Source of the DNA: Thermoflexales bacterium
GTDB lineage: Bacteria > Chloroflexota > Anaerolineae > J036 > Brachytrichaceae
DNA length: 51,960 nt
Direction: 5' to 3'
Assembly (NCBI GenBank): GCA_025056895.1
Contig: JANWVJ010000008.1
Coordinates: 1 to 51,960 of the forward strand
Positions 25,497 to 34,085 of this stretch are shown in pieces (positions within the stretch are counted from its first letter, which is position 1; each line of letters starts with the position of its first letter). The translations under genes and the position numbers were made by a program. The notes beneath the pieces are model-generated. The model was not told where the DNA came from. It ran no database searches and saw only the letters and a program-made list of their open reading frames with translations.

Positions 25497-25559
25497 CAGG
25501 TAGATAATTACAGAGAAGCCGGCCCACGTGTCAATCTGAACCAGACCTTTCAAACCACA

Positions 25560-26306
25560 ATGAATCTGACAGGCAAATCTGCAATCGTAACGGGCGCGTC
25601 GCGCGGAATTGGTCGTGCGATTGCCATCGATTTGGCTGCGCGTGGCGCTGCTGTCGTCGTCAATTACAACGCCAGCGCGGGCGCAGCCCAGGAAGTCGTT
25701 CAAACAATCGAAGCAGCCGGCGGCAAAGCGATCGCCGTGCAGGCCGATGTGAGCAAAATGGATGAAGCCATGGCTCTGGTAAAGGCTGCCACCGACGCCT
25801 GGGGCAAAGTAGACATCCTGGTAAACAACGCCGGCACGACCCGCGACACGCTGTTGATGTCGATGAAAGAGGAGGATTGGGACTTGGTCATCGACACTGA
25901 TTTGAAGAGCGTGTTCAACTGTTGTAAGGCAGTCGTGCGCCAGATGATCCGCCAGCGCAGTGGGCGCATCATCAACATCACCTCGGTGGTGGGGCTGGCC
26001 GGCCAGGCCGGCCAAACGAACTATGCCGCCGCCAAGGCCGGCGTGATTGGCTTCACCAAATCACTGGCCAAAGAGTTAGGCTCGCGCAACATCACCGTCA
26101 ATGCCGTTGCGCCGGGGTTTATTCCTACTGCTCTGACCGACGTACTGACGGCAGAACAAAAAGAAGCAGCCATTAAACTGACGCCACTGGGTCGTTTTGG
26201 TAAGCCGGAAGAAGTGGCGTGTGCGGTATCATTTCTTGCCAGCGATGAGGCTGCATTTATCACTGGCGCTGTGTTGTCGGTAGACGGCGGCCTGGTCATG
26301 CAATGA
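25560..26306 (+). CDS. fabG: 3-oxoacyl-ACP reductase
   Basis: 248 residues, a classical short-chain dehydrogenase. It has the NADPH motif GASRGIGRAIAID, NNAG (LVNNAGTTRDTLLMSM), the catalytic Ser in NITSVVG, and the YxxxK in YAAAKAG. The C-terminal AAFITGAVLSVDGGLVMQ is typical of FabG. Context next to fabD and rpmF supports the fatty-acid role over a generic SDR. acpP and fabF are not in the window. Confidence 0.92.
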   Translation: MNLTGKSAIVTGASRGIGRAIAIDLAARGAAVVVNYNASAGAAQEVVQTIEAAGGKAIAVQADVSKMDEAMALVKAATDAWGKVDILVNNAGTTRDTLLMSMKEEDWDLVIDTDLKSVFNCCKAVVRQMIRQRSGRIINITSVVGLAGQAGQTNYAAAKAGVIGFTKSLAKELGSRNITVNAVAPGFIPTALTDVLTAEQKEAAIKLTPLGRFGKPEEVACAVSFLASDEAAFITGAVLSVDGGLVMQ

Positions 26307-26370
26307 GCGATGAGCAACAACACAGCCTTCACTGCATAGGGCCGGTCACATTCGAATGTGGAAAGTACCC

Positions 26371-26730
26371 ATGAACGGCAAGGTGACCATTTCTCCTGAA
26401 GTTGTGTTGCAAGTGGCGCGCATCACGACGCTGGCTACGCCCGGCGTGTTGAGGCTGGTGGAAGATGAGGCGCGCCAAAGCGGTCAGGCCGCGTCAAGCA
26501 GCGTGAGCACTGCCGGACGCGCATGGAAACACTCGCTCCGTGGCATCGTTGCCTCCATCGAAAACGGCGCCGCGCATATCCGCGTCCACATTATTGCTGC
26601 CTCGAACATTTCACTTACTCAGTTGGCCCGACAAATTCAACTTAATGTTGCCAACGCCATCGCGGAGATCGTAGGCATTGAGACGGCTTCGGTCGATGTG
26701 ACGATTGAAGATGTGCAAACCGCGTCATGA
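26371..26730 (+). CDS. Asp23/Gls24 family protein
   Basis: 119 residues from ATG 26371, which is preceded by GGAAAG; the upstream ATG 26356 has no ribosome binding site. The Asp23 fold is seen in GKVTISPEVVLQVARITTLATPGVLRLV and IRVHIIAASNISLTQLARQIQLNVANAIAEIVGIETASVDVTIEDVQ. These proteins are envelope-stress or membrane-associated scaffolds in Gram-positive-type bacteria. It overlaps nusB (ATGA), the order seen in Firmicutes. Confidence 0.88.
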   Translation: MNGKVTISPEVVLQVARITTLATPGVLRLVEDEARQSGQAASSSVSTAGRAWKHSLRGIVASIENGAAHIRVHIIAASNISLTQLARQIQLNVANAIAEIVGIETASVDVTIEDVQTAS

Positions 26731-27254
26731 CGACGACATCCGGCAAATTGCGCTCCCGTCTCGCGCCCACAAAAGCCCGGCGCGAGGCTCGTGTTGTAGC
26801 GTTGCAAGTGCTGTATGAAGTGGATACCGCCCATCATCAGGCCGGCGAGGTGTTGCAACGCCATCTGCGCGAACGGGCCGCTGAGCGGGTCGGCGAGCAG
26901 GGTGATGAACGGGCTGCCGGCTCGCACCATTCGCTCGATGAAGTCGCGGTGCGGGACTATGCCATCCGCTTGGTAAGCGGGGTTGTGCAAGAACTGGCCG
27001 ATTTAGACTGCTTTATCGCTGAGTGCGCACCCGATTTTCCGGTGAGCAGCCTGTCGCCGATTGACCGCAACATCTTGCGTGTGGCTGTGTATGAAATGCG
27101 GGCCGGCCTTGTGCCGGCGCGAGTAGCCGTCAACGAAGCTGTGGAAATCGCCAAGCAATATGGCAGCGATACGTCGCCGCGATTCGTGAACGGCGCGCTG
27201 GGTGCAGCGATCACCAAACTTTCTCTTGCCTCTGCCGGCGAGGATACACCATGA
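26727..27254 (+). CDS. nusB: Transcription antitermination factor NusB
   Basis: 175 residues, longer than the usual ~140 because of a charged insertion around residues 45-75 (HLRERAAERVGEQGDERAAGSHH). The NusB core is clear: ARREARVVALQVLYEVD at the N terminus, and SLSPIDRNILRVAVYEM plus VAVNEAVEIAKQYGSDTSPRFVNGAL later. It binds boxA RNA with S10 for rRNA antitermination. It is coupled by ATGA overlaps to the Asp23-family gene upstream and the tatB-like gene downstream. Confidence 0.95.
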   Translation: MTTTSGKLRSRLAPTKARREARVVALQVLYEVDTAHHQAGEVLQRHLRERAAERVGEQGDERAAGSHHSLDEVAVRDYAIRLVSGVVQELADLDCFIAECAPDFPVSSLSPIDRNILRVAVYEMRAGLVPARVAVNEAVEIAKQYGSDTSPRFVNGALGAAITKLSLASAGEDTP

Positions 27255-27898
27255 GCGGAACCATTCTCAACTTTGGACCGCTGGAAATTCTCATCATTGT
27301 GGTGTTGGTCTTGCTTGTATTTGGGCCAGAGCGTTTGCCCGGCCTGATGCGACAGGCCGGCCGAACTGTGCGCAAGATGCGCGATTTTTACGTGCGCTTT
27401 GCTCAAGACCTGCGCACAGAGTTAACCCCGTTTGAGGAAGAAATCCGGGTCTTGCGCGAGGTGACCGACGAGCTGCGCCGCGATTTGGCCGAAATTCGCG
27501 ATGCCGCCGATTTGCGCACCGCGATTCAGCCCATCACCATCGATGCCCGAGTGCCGACGAGCAGCCCCGCACCAAGTCCATCTACCAACACCGTCACTGC
27601 GGCGGCCCCATCTTCTTTGCCTCAAGCAGAAGCGGCAGCGTTGCCGCCCACAAACGGCGCACAGACTTCTCTCTCGCCGTTCGACGGCTCTGAATTGAAG
27701 CCGGCCTACAGCGCTCCGCAAGATGTTGCCCCCTCACAAGCGATAAGCGCATCCGCACAACCTGCCTTGTCTGCTGCGTCTGTCACGACCCTTCCATCCA
27801 AGGCGCCACCCCTGACCGAAGACAATCCCTGGGTGCAGCTCGGCCGTGCGCCGCGCGCGGATGCGCTGGACGAAGATAATCCCTGGATGCAGGTGTGA
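27251..27898 (+). CDS. tatB: TatA/TatB-family twin-arginine translocase subunit
   Basis: 215 residues. An N-terminal membrane helix and hinge (FGPLEILIIVVLVLLVFGPERLPGLMRQAGRTVRKM) is followed by an amphipathic helix and a long charged helix, which fits TatB better than TatA. The tail is low-complexity Pro/Ala/Ser and ends with a repeated EDNPW motif (EDNPWVQLGRAPRADALDEDNPWMQV). It lies just upstream of tatC, together forming the folded-protein export pathway. Confidence 0.85.
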   Translation: MSGTILNFGPLEILIIVVLVLLVFGPERLPGLMRQAGRTVRKMRDFYVRFAQDLRTELTPFEEEIRVLREVTDELRRDLAEIRDAADLRTAIQPITIDARVPTSSPAPSPSTNTVTAAAPSSLPQAEAAALPPTNGAQTSLSPFDGSELKPAYSAPQDVAPSQAISASAQPALSAASVTTLPSKAPPLTEDNPWVQLGRAPRADALDEDNPWMQV

Positions 27899-27899
27899 T

Positions 27900-27921
27900 G
27901 CGCATACAGCCACGTATGCGC
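27900..27921 (+). other. Hairpin between tatB and tatC
   Basis: GCGCATAC (27900-27907) pairs with GTATGCGC (27914-27921) around a 6-base loop immediately after the tatB stop. There is no T-run, so it is more likely an RNA-stability or expression-ratio element than a full terminator. A second inverted repeat, ATCGACA/TGTCGAT, lies at 27987-28008. Confidence 0.5.
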
Positions 27922-28027
27922 CTAACTGCCTGGCCAACAGCCGGCCATGACTCCCCATAAAGCCGATCGGGGCGCTAATCTTTACGATCGACACGCTCGG
28001 CTGTCGATTACTGCGATAATAACGAAT

Positions 28028-28810
28028 ATGGCCGAGCAAGTGAACGCAAAACCAGCCCCTGAAGAAGAGGGGATGACTTTACTGGAACACCTGAGCGAGC
28101 TACGCGAGCGGCTGTTCAAGGCAGTGATCGCGATCGTGATCGGCGCAGTGTTCGGATTGATCTTCTCCAACCAGATTCTGCATCTGCTGATTCTGCCGTA
28201 TGGCAACAAGATCGTGACGATTGCGCCGACGGAGACGCTCACAAACACCTTCGTGGTGTCTTTGACGTTTGGCGCGGCGCTGGCGATGCCCGTGGTGATC
28301 TACCAAATCTTGGCATTTGTCATGCCCGGCCTGTTGCCGAACGAGAAGAAATGGGTGTTGATCGGCGTGCCGACGGCCACCTTTCTATTTGTGCTGGGAG
28401 CGGCGTTTGCTTGGTTTATCATGCTGCCGCCGGCAATCGGCTTTCTCACCACCATCAACACCGATGTATTCGAAGTCCAACTGCGCGCTGACGATTACAT
28501 TCCATTCGTCACCGGCGTCTTGTTTTGGGTTGGCGTGGCATTTGAAATGCCGATGGTCATCTTTGTGCTGGCCAAGTTCAATGTGATCACGGCGCGCGTC
28601 CTGGCCAAGCAGTGGCGTTACGCTGTGCTGTTCATCGCCGTTCTAGCAGCATTAATCACGCCAACGCCTGACCCGATCAACATGAGCATCGTCATGGCTC
28701 CTCTGTTTGTGTTGTACGGCGTCAGCATTGTCATGGCTGCCGTCGCCCGGCGCGGAGCTGTCACGCCGGCCGTCCTCGACCCCGATGAGCCGACAAAGCA
28801 AAAGACATGA
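28028..28810 (+). CDS. tatC: Twin-arginine translocase subunit TatC
   Basis: 260 residues from ATG 28028 (MAEQVNAKPAPEEEG), chosen over 27947 because the upstream 27 residues are not TatC-like. TatC features are MTLLEHLSELRERLFKAV before helix 1, VSLTFGAALAMPVVIYQILAFVMPGLLPNEKK, and six membrane helices. It recognises the twin-arginine signal peptide. The stop overlaps the DUF952 gene (ATGA). Confidence 0.95.
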   Translation: MAEQVNAKPAPEEEGMTLLEHLSELRERLFKAVIAIVIGAVFGLIFSNQILHLLILPYGNKIVTIAPTETLTNTFVVSLTFGAALAMPVVIYQILAFVMPGLLPNEKKWVLIGVPTATFLFVLGAAFAWFIMLPPAIGFLTTINTDVFEVQLRADDYIPFVTGVLFWVGVAFEMPMVIFVLAKFNVITARVLAKQWRYAVLFIAVLAALITPTPDPINMSIVMAPLFVLYGVSIVMAAVARRGAVTPAVLDPDEPTKQKT

Positions 28811-29409
28811 TTTTGCACCTGGTCTCTCAGCAAATTTGGAGCCGATTGCCGCCCGACCGGCCCTATGCGCCTGAGTCGTTGCAGAAGGAAGGATTCATCC
28901 ACTGCACTGCCGGCGAGGACATGCTTGTGCGTGTCGCCAACGCCTTGTATCGCTCTCAAGCGGGTGAGTTTGTCGTGCTGGAGATCGACGAGACAAAAGT
29001 GACCTCTGAACTGCGTTGGGAGCCGCCGGCTCCGCGCAGCCAAGACCAGGCCGCACCCCCAGAGGCAGTCGCCGAGTTCGGCGTCCTGCCTGCTGACGCC
29101 GACCAGGTCCTGTTCCCGCACATCTACGGCCCGCTGAACCGCGATGCCATTGTCGGTGTGCGCCGCGCCCGACGCAGCGCCGATGGAGAGTTTATCGGCA
29201 TCGAACCCGCCGGCCGGGTGGTCGATGGCATCAATCTTAAGTCGCCGGCGCAATTGGCCGATGAGTTAGTCGATGCAACCGACGCTTTCTCTCAAGCGTT
29301 GGCGCGCTTCAAAGATCAAGTCGAAGCGCGCATTGAGCAAATGAACGAGGACATCAACAATCGCCTAGGACAGCGGCCGGAGGAGCGCCCGGAGTCGAAG
29401 CCCGAATAA
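28807..29409 (+). CDS. DUF952 domain protein
   Basis: 200 residues. The first ~120 match DUF952: ILHLVSQQIWSRLPPDRPYAPESLQKEGFIHCTAGEDMLVRVAN ... VLFPHIYGPLNRDAIVGV. The rest is a charged helical tail (FKDQVEARIEQMNEDINNRLGQR). The family has no established biochemical role. It is translationally coupled to tatC by a 4-base overlap. Confidence 0.82.
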   Translation: MILHLVSQQIWSRLPPDRPYAPESLQKEGFIHCTAGEDMLVRVANALYRSQAGEFVVLEIDETKVTSELRWEPPAPRSQDQAAPPEAVAEFGVLPADADQVLFPHIYGPLNRDAIVGVRRARRSADGEFIGIEPAGRVVDGINLKSPAQLADELVDATDAFSQALARFKDQVEARIEQMNEDINNRLGQRPEERPESKPE

Positions 29410-29434
29410 ATCACTCTGCGTAAATCACTCTGCG
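29407..29434. repeat. 14-bp tandem duplication at the DUF952 stop codon
   Basis: TAAATCACTCTGCG occurs twice in direct succession (29407-29420 and 29421-29434), the first copy beginning with the stop codon. A simple duplication in the short spacer before the pterin dehydratase gene. Confidence 0.9.
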
Positions 29435-29447
29435 ATTGGAGCGCGCG

Positions 29448-29729
29448 ATGACTAAACTAAGCCCTGAACGCGTCCGTGCACGATTAGCCGAAGCCGGCGG
29501 TTGGACGTTGAATACAGCCGGCGCCATCACTAAGACATTCGAATGGGCCGACTTTAAGCAAGCCCTATTATTCGTCAATGCGGTGGGCTGGTTGGCCGAG
29601 GCAGCCAATCACCATCCCGACATCTTGATCGCGTATCGTCGCGTGACGCTGACTCTCTCCACCCACGATGCCGGCGGGTTGACCGATAAGGATTTTGATC
29701 TGGCGGCGCAGATTGACGCGCTGGCCTAG
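29448..29729 (+). CDS. 4a-hydroxytetrahydrobiopterin dehydratase
   Basis: 93 residues from ATG 29448, which has GGAG eight bases upstream; the TTG at 29436 is less likely. It recycles the pterin carbinolamine made by aromatic amino-acid hydroxylases, or serves as a pterin-related moonlighting protein. The active-site segment AEAANHHPDILIAYRRVTLTLSTHDAGGLTDKDFDLA is diagnostic. No hydroxylase gene is in the window. It is convergent with dnaA. Confidence 0.92.
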   Translation: MTKLSPERVRARLAEAGGWTLNTAGAITKTFEWADFKQALLFVNAVGWLAEAANHHPDILIAYRRVTLTLSTHDAGGLTDKDFDLAAQIDALA

Positions 29730-29759
29730 ACCAACGCAACACGGAATCGCCTATTCGGT

Positions 29760-31157
29760 CTACGCCGTGATGTTGAGATAGAGCTGCTCGCGCAAGCTCA
29801 TCACATCGCGACGGAGCTGGTCTTCGCTTTCCAAGCGCTCTTTCACGCGCTCAATGCCGTGGATGACGGTGGTGTGATCACGGCCGCCTAGGAGTGCGCC
29901 GATCTCTGGCAGGGAAGCATCCGTCTCTTGACGCACCAGGTACATGGCCACCTGACGCGGCTGTACCAGCTCTTTGCTGCGCGAAGAAGAGACGATCTCT
30001 TGAACGGAGATGTTGTAGTATTTGGCCACCGTCTCAATGACTTGCGACGGGCTGATGTGGGCGCGCCGGCCGACCAAATCTACGAGCGTATCACGAGCAA
30101 ATTGCACCGTAATCGGCCGGCCTGTCATCTCAGAGCTGGCGATCAAGCGAGTCAGGGCGCCCTCTAACTCGCGCACGTTGCTCTGAATTTGCCGAGCGAC
30201 GAACTCGATCACGTCCTGCGGCAGGTTGGCCTGGCGCTGAGCAGCTTTGGCTTGCAAAATGGCAATGCGGGTTTCCAGATCGGGCGGTGCAATGTCTGCC
30301 ATCAACCCCCACTCAAAGCGGCTGCGCAAGCGATCTTCGAGTGTGACCATCATTTTGGGCGGTCGGTCGCTGGTCAGCACAATTTGTTTGTCGGCGCTGT
30401 ACAGTGTGTTGAAGGTGTGAAAGAACTCTTCCTGCGTGCTCTCTTTGCCGGCGATGAACTGTACGTCGTCCATCAGCAACATGTCCACGAGGCGATATTT
30501 GTTGCGGAAGGACTCGGTGCTCTGGTTGCGAATGGCCACGATCAGCTCGTTCATGAAAGCTTCGGACGTGACATAGCAACAGCTTAGGCCGCGCCGACGT
30601 GCTTCGTGGCCGATGGCGTGCAGCAGATGGGTTTTACCCAGGCCGGCGCCGCCATACAGGAAAAGCGGGTTATATCGATCGGCCGGCATTTCTGCTACCG
30701 ACATGGCGGCCGCGTGCGCCATGCGGTTGCCGGAGCCAACGACAAACGTGGCAAAGGTGTAGCGTGGATTCAGACCATCACTGTACGCCCCATTCGAAGC
30801 GCCGGACTGACGAGCGGATGGCTGAATAGATGTCGAACGATCGCTTGTGCCGCCGGCAAACACAGCCGGCGGCATGGTTTCCGGTTGTACCGCCGGCGCT
30901 ACAGCGCCTTGCTGTGTCACCAGCACAAACGACACATCTACCCCCCGACCCATGCGCTCGGACAGCAGGCGCTTGAACTGGCCCAACATGCGATGTTCCA
31001 TCCATTCTTTGACGTAACCGTTCGGTACGCCGATCACGAACTGGCCGTCTTCGTATGTCACCAGACGGGCCGATTTGATCCAAGTCATGTAGCTGCCGCG
31101 CCCTACACTGACCTCGATCTCTCCAAGGGCGGACTGCCAGGCTTCTTCTGGTCTCAT
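29760..31157 (-). CDS. dnaA: Chromosomal replication initiator DnaA
   Basis: 465 residues. Domain I (W-x-x-x-L at the N terminus), a variable linker, the AAA+ domain III with Walker A GGAGLGKTHLLHAIG and Walker B MLLMDDVQFIAG, and domain IV ending in SLPEIGALLGGRDHTTVIHGIERVKERL, the DnaA-box reader. It is not followed by dnaN or recF, unlike the classical arrangement. Its upstream region is the candidate oriC. Confidence 0.98.
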   Translation of the reverse strand: MRPEEAWQSALGEIEVSVGRGSYMTWIKSARLVTYEDGQFVIGVPNGYVKEWMEHRMLGQFKRLLSERMGRGVDVSFVLVTQQGAVAPAVQPETMPPAVFAGGTSDRSTSIQPSARQSGASNGAYSDGLNPRYTFATFVVGSGNRMAHAAAMSVAEMPADRYNPLFLYGGAGLGKTHLLHAIGHEARRRGLSCCYVTSEAFMNELIVAIRNQSTESFRNKYRLVDMLLMDDVQFIAGKESTQEEFFHTFNTLYSADKQIVLTSDRPPKMMVTLEDRLRSRFEWGLMADIAPPDLETRIAILQAKAAQRQANLPQDVIEFVARQIQSNVRELEGALTRLIASSEMTGRPITVQFARDTLVDLVGRRAHISPSQVIETVAKYYNISVQEIVSSSRSKELVQPRQVAMYLVRQETDASLPEIGALLGGRDHTTVIHGIERVKERLESEDQLRRDVMSLREQLYLNITA

Positions 31158-31722
31158 GACTCACTCCACGTGTCGATTCGAGTATCCCACAGGCGCACAG
31201 CTCCCCTCCTGCCGTCACAGTCAGGCCGTAGTGTGGTTCAAGCACGGTCGCGGACGGTTGCCGATCAGTGCTGTGGGGCTTGGATTCTACGCAGCCGGTC
31301 GGTGCAATCAAGAGCCAGACTTAAACCAACCTTAAAAATGGACCGAGTTTTAAGATTCCCGGTTTGCTGTGTGCAAAGTTGTGGATAAGTCCGGCATAAC
31401 CTGTGGGCAAACGACCATTCCTTGTAAGCGACCTGTTTGGGATGCCTTCAAAACACTTTGAATGACAGATGCATTTCACAACGAGTGTAACGATGTAGAT
31501 CATGCGCTGCTGCCCCAGAGTTGCTTGGGAATACCTGCTCGTGGATAGAAGACCGTGCCGAGTGACTTTTTCTTTCCGCCGGCTGGGGCTGAGAGCTGAG
31601 CTGTTCCCAAACACGTATGTTTTCGACCTAGCCACTCCTCCCTTAGCTTCTACTTGGACTTGTTAGGAGGACTACAATACAGCGGTTGTGCCATGTACTC
31701 TAAGCAAGGAAGGTTGGGGCTT
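31158..31722. other. Candidate replication origin (oriC) upstream of dnaA
   Basis: A 565-base non-coding gap between divergent dnaA and DUF362 genes. It contains one perfect DnaA box, TGTGGATAA (31380-31388, reverse of TTATCCACA), flanked by two looser same-strand relatives, TGTGTGCAA (31369) and TGTGGGCAA (31412), and a CTATCCACG at about 31549-31557. An AT-rich stretch with TTAAA motifs (31320-31355) adjoins the box cluster. Three or four boxes in this compact form is fewer than in many oriCs, so the assignment is plausible but unproven. Confidence 0.5.
31284..31311 (-). promoter_or_regulatory. Putative dnaA promoter
   Basis: On the minus strand TTGATT (31311-31306), a 16-base spacer and TAGAAT (31289-31284), giving a leader of about 120 bases before the dnaA ATG. 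Confidence 0.55.
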
Positions 31723-32967
31723 ATGTCTGTGTTGGACAGAACGAGAAATTTTCACGTGCGCGCCGTTCACTGTGACTATCGCGCCACAGATGAGGAAGTC
31801 TACGCTGCCCTGAAGAGAGCAACTGACCCTTTGCAACACGCCTGGGATAAGCTCCGTCATGCTCGGCGCATTGCGATCAAGTTCAACCAGGACAAGATGA
31901 ACGGAGCGGTTGTGCTTTATGAAGGACAGCGCCAGCAACTGGTAACGGATAAAGTGGTGCGCGCGACGCTGCGTCTATTGCGCGAGCGCACCAGCGCCGA
32001 GATCGTCGTAGTGGATGTGAGCTTTTATCAGGTCTATTCCGGCGCTGCGCCCAATTCGACAACTCAGATCAAGCATATCTTGAACGAATTCGGCGTGGAA
32101 TACGTGAACGGCAACGTCGGCGCGGTGCGTTGGTACGACACGCCGGGCGGCGGGTTAATGTTCAGGCGCTATCCCTTACATGCTGCGATCGCCGAAGCGG
32201 ATGCAGTGGTGTCCGTACAGAAGTTGAAGAGCCATGCCTTTATGGGCGTAACGCTGTGCCTGAAGAATCTGTTCGGTCTGATGCCCACTCAACCGCTGGG
32301 CCGGCCGCGCTTTTACTACCATCATCTCGTGCGTATGCCGTATATGTTGGCCGATATTGGCCGCATCCTCAATCCGGCGCTGAACATCTTGGACGGCACA
32401 GTGTGCCAAGCCGGCGAGGAATGGGGACCGGGTGACCACCCGCGCATCGGCAATGTGTTGATTGCTGGCGATCACGTCATCGCCACAGATGCTTGCGGCG
32501 CGCATCTCATGGGTCATGACCCACAAGCCGACTGGCTGACCCCGCCCTTTCACCGCGACCGTAATGCGCTCAAAGTTGCTGCTGAGAGCGGTTTCGGCGC
32601 AGTCAACCTGCAGGAAATCGACTTTGTGTCAGAAGTGCAAGCGCCGGTGGCCGAGTTTCATGCCAAGATCACCGATTCGCGAGAGACGGTGATCAGTTGG
32701 CGCCGCACAACTGCCGAGCAGGGGCTGCGCTATGCCGAGATGCGTCACGAACTCGAGCGCCGCTACGCCGGTCAGTACGTCCTGCTGCAAATGGGTGAAG
32801 TCAAATGGCACGATCCAAGCGGAGTACTCACACGCAGCCGGCGCATTTTAGCCGGCGATCATCCCGAGCAGGCAATGTTTTTTAAGTATGTCGATCCCAC
32901 TGAAGCCGAGGGTGAACACTTCGAAGTCTACGAACGCACGCTGAAAGAGATTCAGGCCGTCGTCTAA
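31723..32967 (+). CDS. DUF362 domain protein
   Basis: About 414 residues from ATG 31723; earlier ATG 31693 and TTG 31654 are possible, but the first residues of the longer forms look non-conserved. The DUF362 core is seen in IAIKFNQDKM, ADAVVSVQKLKSHAFMGVTLCLKNLFGLMPTQPLGRPRFYYHH and NILDGTVCQAGEEWGPGDHPRIGNVLIAGDHVIATDACGAHLMGHDP. Members often occur with Fe-S or radical-SAM proteins, but no function is established. A DapA-like lyase gene follows 43 bases downstream on the same strand. Confidence 0.85.
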   Translation: MSVLDRTRNFHVRAVHCDYRATDEEVYAALKRATDPLQHAWDKLRHARRIAIKFNQDKMNGAVVLYEGQRQQLVTDKVVRATLRLLRERTSAEIVVVDVSFYQVYSGAAPNSTTQIKHILNEFGVEYVNGNVGAVRWYDTPGGGLMFRRYPLHAAIAEADAVVSVQKLKSHAFMGVTLCLKNLFGLMPTQPLGRPRFYYHHLVRMPYMLADIGRILNPALNILDGTVCQAGEEWGPGDHPRIGNVLIAGDHVIATDACGAHLMGHDPQADWLTPPFHRDRNALKVAAESGFGAVNLQEIDFVSEVQAPVAEFHAKITDSRETVISWRRTTAEQGLRYAEMRHELERRYAGQYVLLQMGEVKWHDPSGVLTRSRRILAGDHPEQAMFFKYVDPTEAEGEHFEVYERTLKEIQAVV

Positions 32968-33010
32968 ACAGTTGCGTCGGCGAGTCACGCATCCCTATCT
33001 GGAGTTCCCC

Positions 33011-33907
33011 ATGACCATTCCCAACTGGCGAGGCAGTTTTGCCATTCCAATGACTCCCTTCGACAATCAGGATCGTATCGATGAAGACGTGTTGCGCGCT
33101 GAAGTGGAATTCTGCGTGCAGGCCGGCGTGGGTGGGCTGATGACGCCTCTGCTGGTCAGTGAATTCATGGCTTTGTCAGAAGATGAGCGCCGGCTGATGA
33201 TGCGTGTGCCCGTCGAGCAAGCCAAAGGTCGAATCCCGGTTATCGTCAATGTGGCTGCTGAAAACACCCCGCTCGCTGTCGGCTATGCTCGCTATGCCAT
33301 GGAAATCGGCGCCGACGGTGTGATCGCCATGCCCCCCTATGCCCTGCGTCCAGACTGGGACGTGATCTTCGCCTACTACCAAGCCATCTCGGATGCAGTG
33401 AGCATACCGGTGTGGATTCAGAACGCCGGCATTGTGTCGCTGACGACCGATCAGTTGGTGAAACTATGCGAAGAGATCGAGCATGTCAGTTGGATAAAGG
33501 AAGAAGTTGAACCCAGCCCACGCATGATCGGCGCGCTGGTGGCGCGCAACAGTCCATATGTGCACGGGGTGATGGGCGGCGTGGGCGGCCGCTATCTGAT
33601 CACTGAATGGGCGCGCGGCGCAAAAGGCTGCATCCACGCCTGCCAGTTTTGTGATGTCGTGCAGGATATATGGAACTTTTTGGAGGTCGGCCGGCTGAAC
33701 GAAGCCGGCGACCTGTTCGAGAAGGTGTTGCCGGGGTTGGTGCTGGAAGGGATGCTGGGCATGGCCTTTAGCAAGGAGATCATGGTGCGGCGCGGCATCT
33801 TCAAAAATAACCGGATGCGTATGCAGGCGCATCCGCTCACGACAGATGACCTGCGTGAGATCGATCGGGTGTGGGAACGTATCCAACCCTATCTGCATCA
33901 TATGTAG
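33011..33907 (+). CDS. Dihydrodipicolinate synthase-family lyase with CxxxCxxC motif
   Basis: 298 residues from ATG 33011. The DapA/NAL-type TIM barrel is clear: SFAIPMTPFDNQDRIDEDVL at the start, VNVAAENTPLAVGYARYAMEIGADGVIAMPPY, and the Schiff-base Lys163 in SWIKEEVEPSP. The Tyr normally found in the YNxP motif is replaced (IQNAGI). Where the family has GxGxIS, this protein has GCIHACQFCD: C207-x3-C211-x2-C214. It is unlikely to be the lysine-pathway DapA; a sugar-acid or hydroxy-acid aldolase role is more plausible. It is likely cotranscribed with the DUF362 gene. Confidence 0.82.
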   Translation: MTIPNWRGSFAIPMTPFDNQDRIDEDVLRAEVEFCVQAGVGGLMTPLLVSEFMALSEDERRLMMRVPVEQAKGRIPVIVNVAAENTPLAVGYARYAMEIGADGVIAMPPYALRPDWDVIFAYYQAISDAVSIPVWIQNAGIVSLTTDQLVKLCEEIEHVSWIKEEVEPSPRMIGALVARNSPYVHGVMGGVGGRYLITEWARGAKGCIHACQFCDVVQDIWNFLEVGRLNEAGDLFEKVLPGLVLEGMLGMAFSKEIMVRRGIFKNNRMRMQAHPLTTDDLREIDRVWERIQPYLHHM

Positions 33908-33986
33908 CAGCCCAACAGGCCGGCCTCTCTTCATGTGTCGTTCATCGCTCACTACTCACTGCAACCGATCCGCTTGTCCGGGCGTC

Positions 33987-33992
33987 TATAAT
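33987..33992 (+). promoter_or_regulatory. Putative -10 box (TATAAT) for the PrcB-like gene
   Basis: A perfect TATAAT lies about 94 bases before ATG 34086, in the 178-base gap after the DapA-like gene. A -35 at normal spacing is not evident. Confidence 0.4.
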
Positions 33993-34085
33993 TACGACAC
34001 GCTGCGCTGTGACGCCCTGCCAGCGACACACTCTTCGTGCAGGTGTCTGTAATCGGCTCGCACCTTTCTTCAAGGAGGTGAGGTT

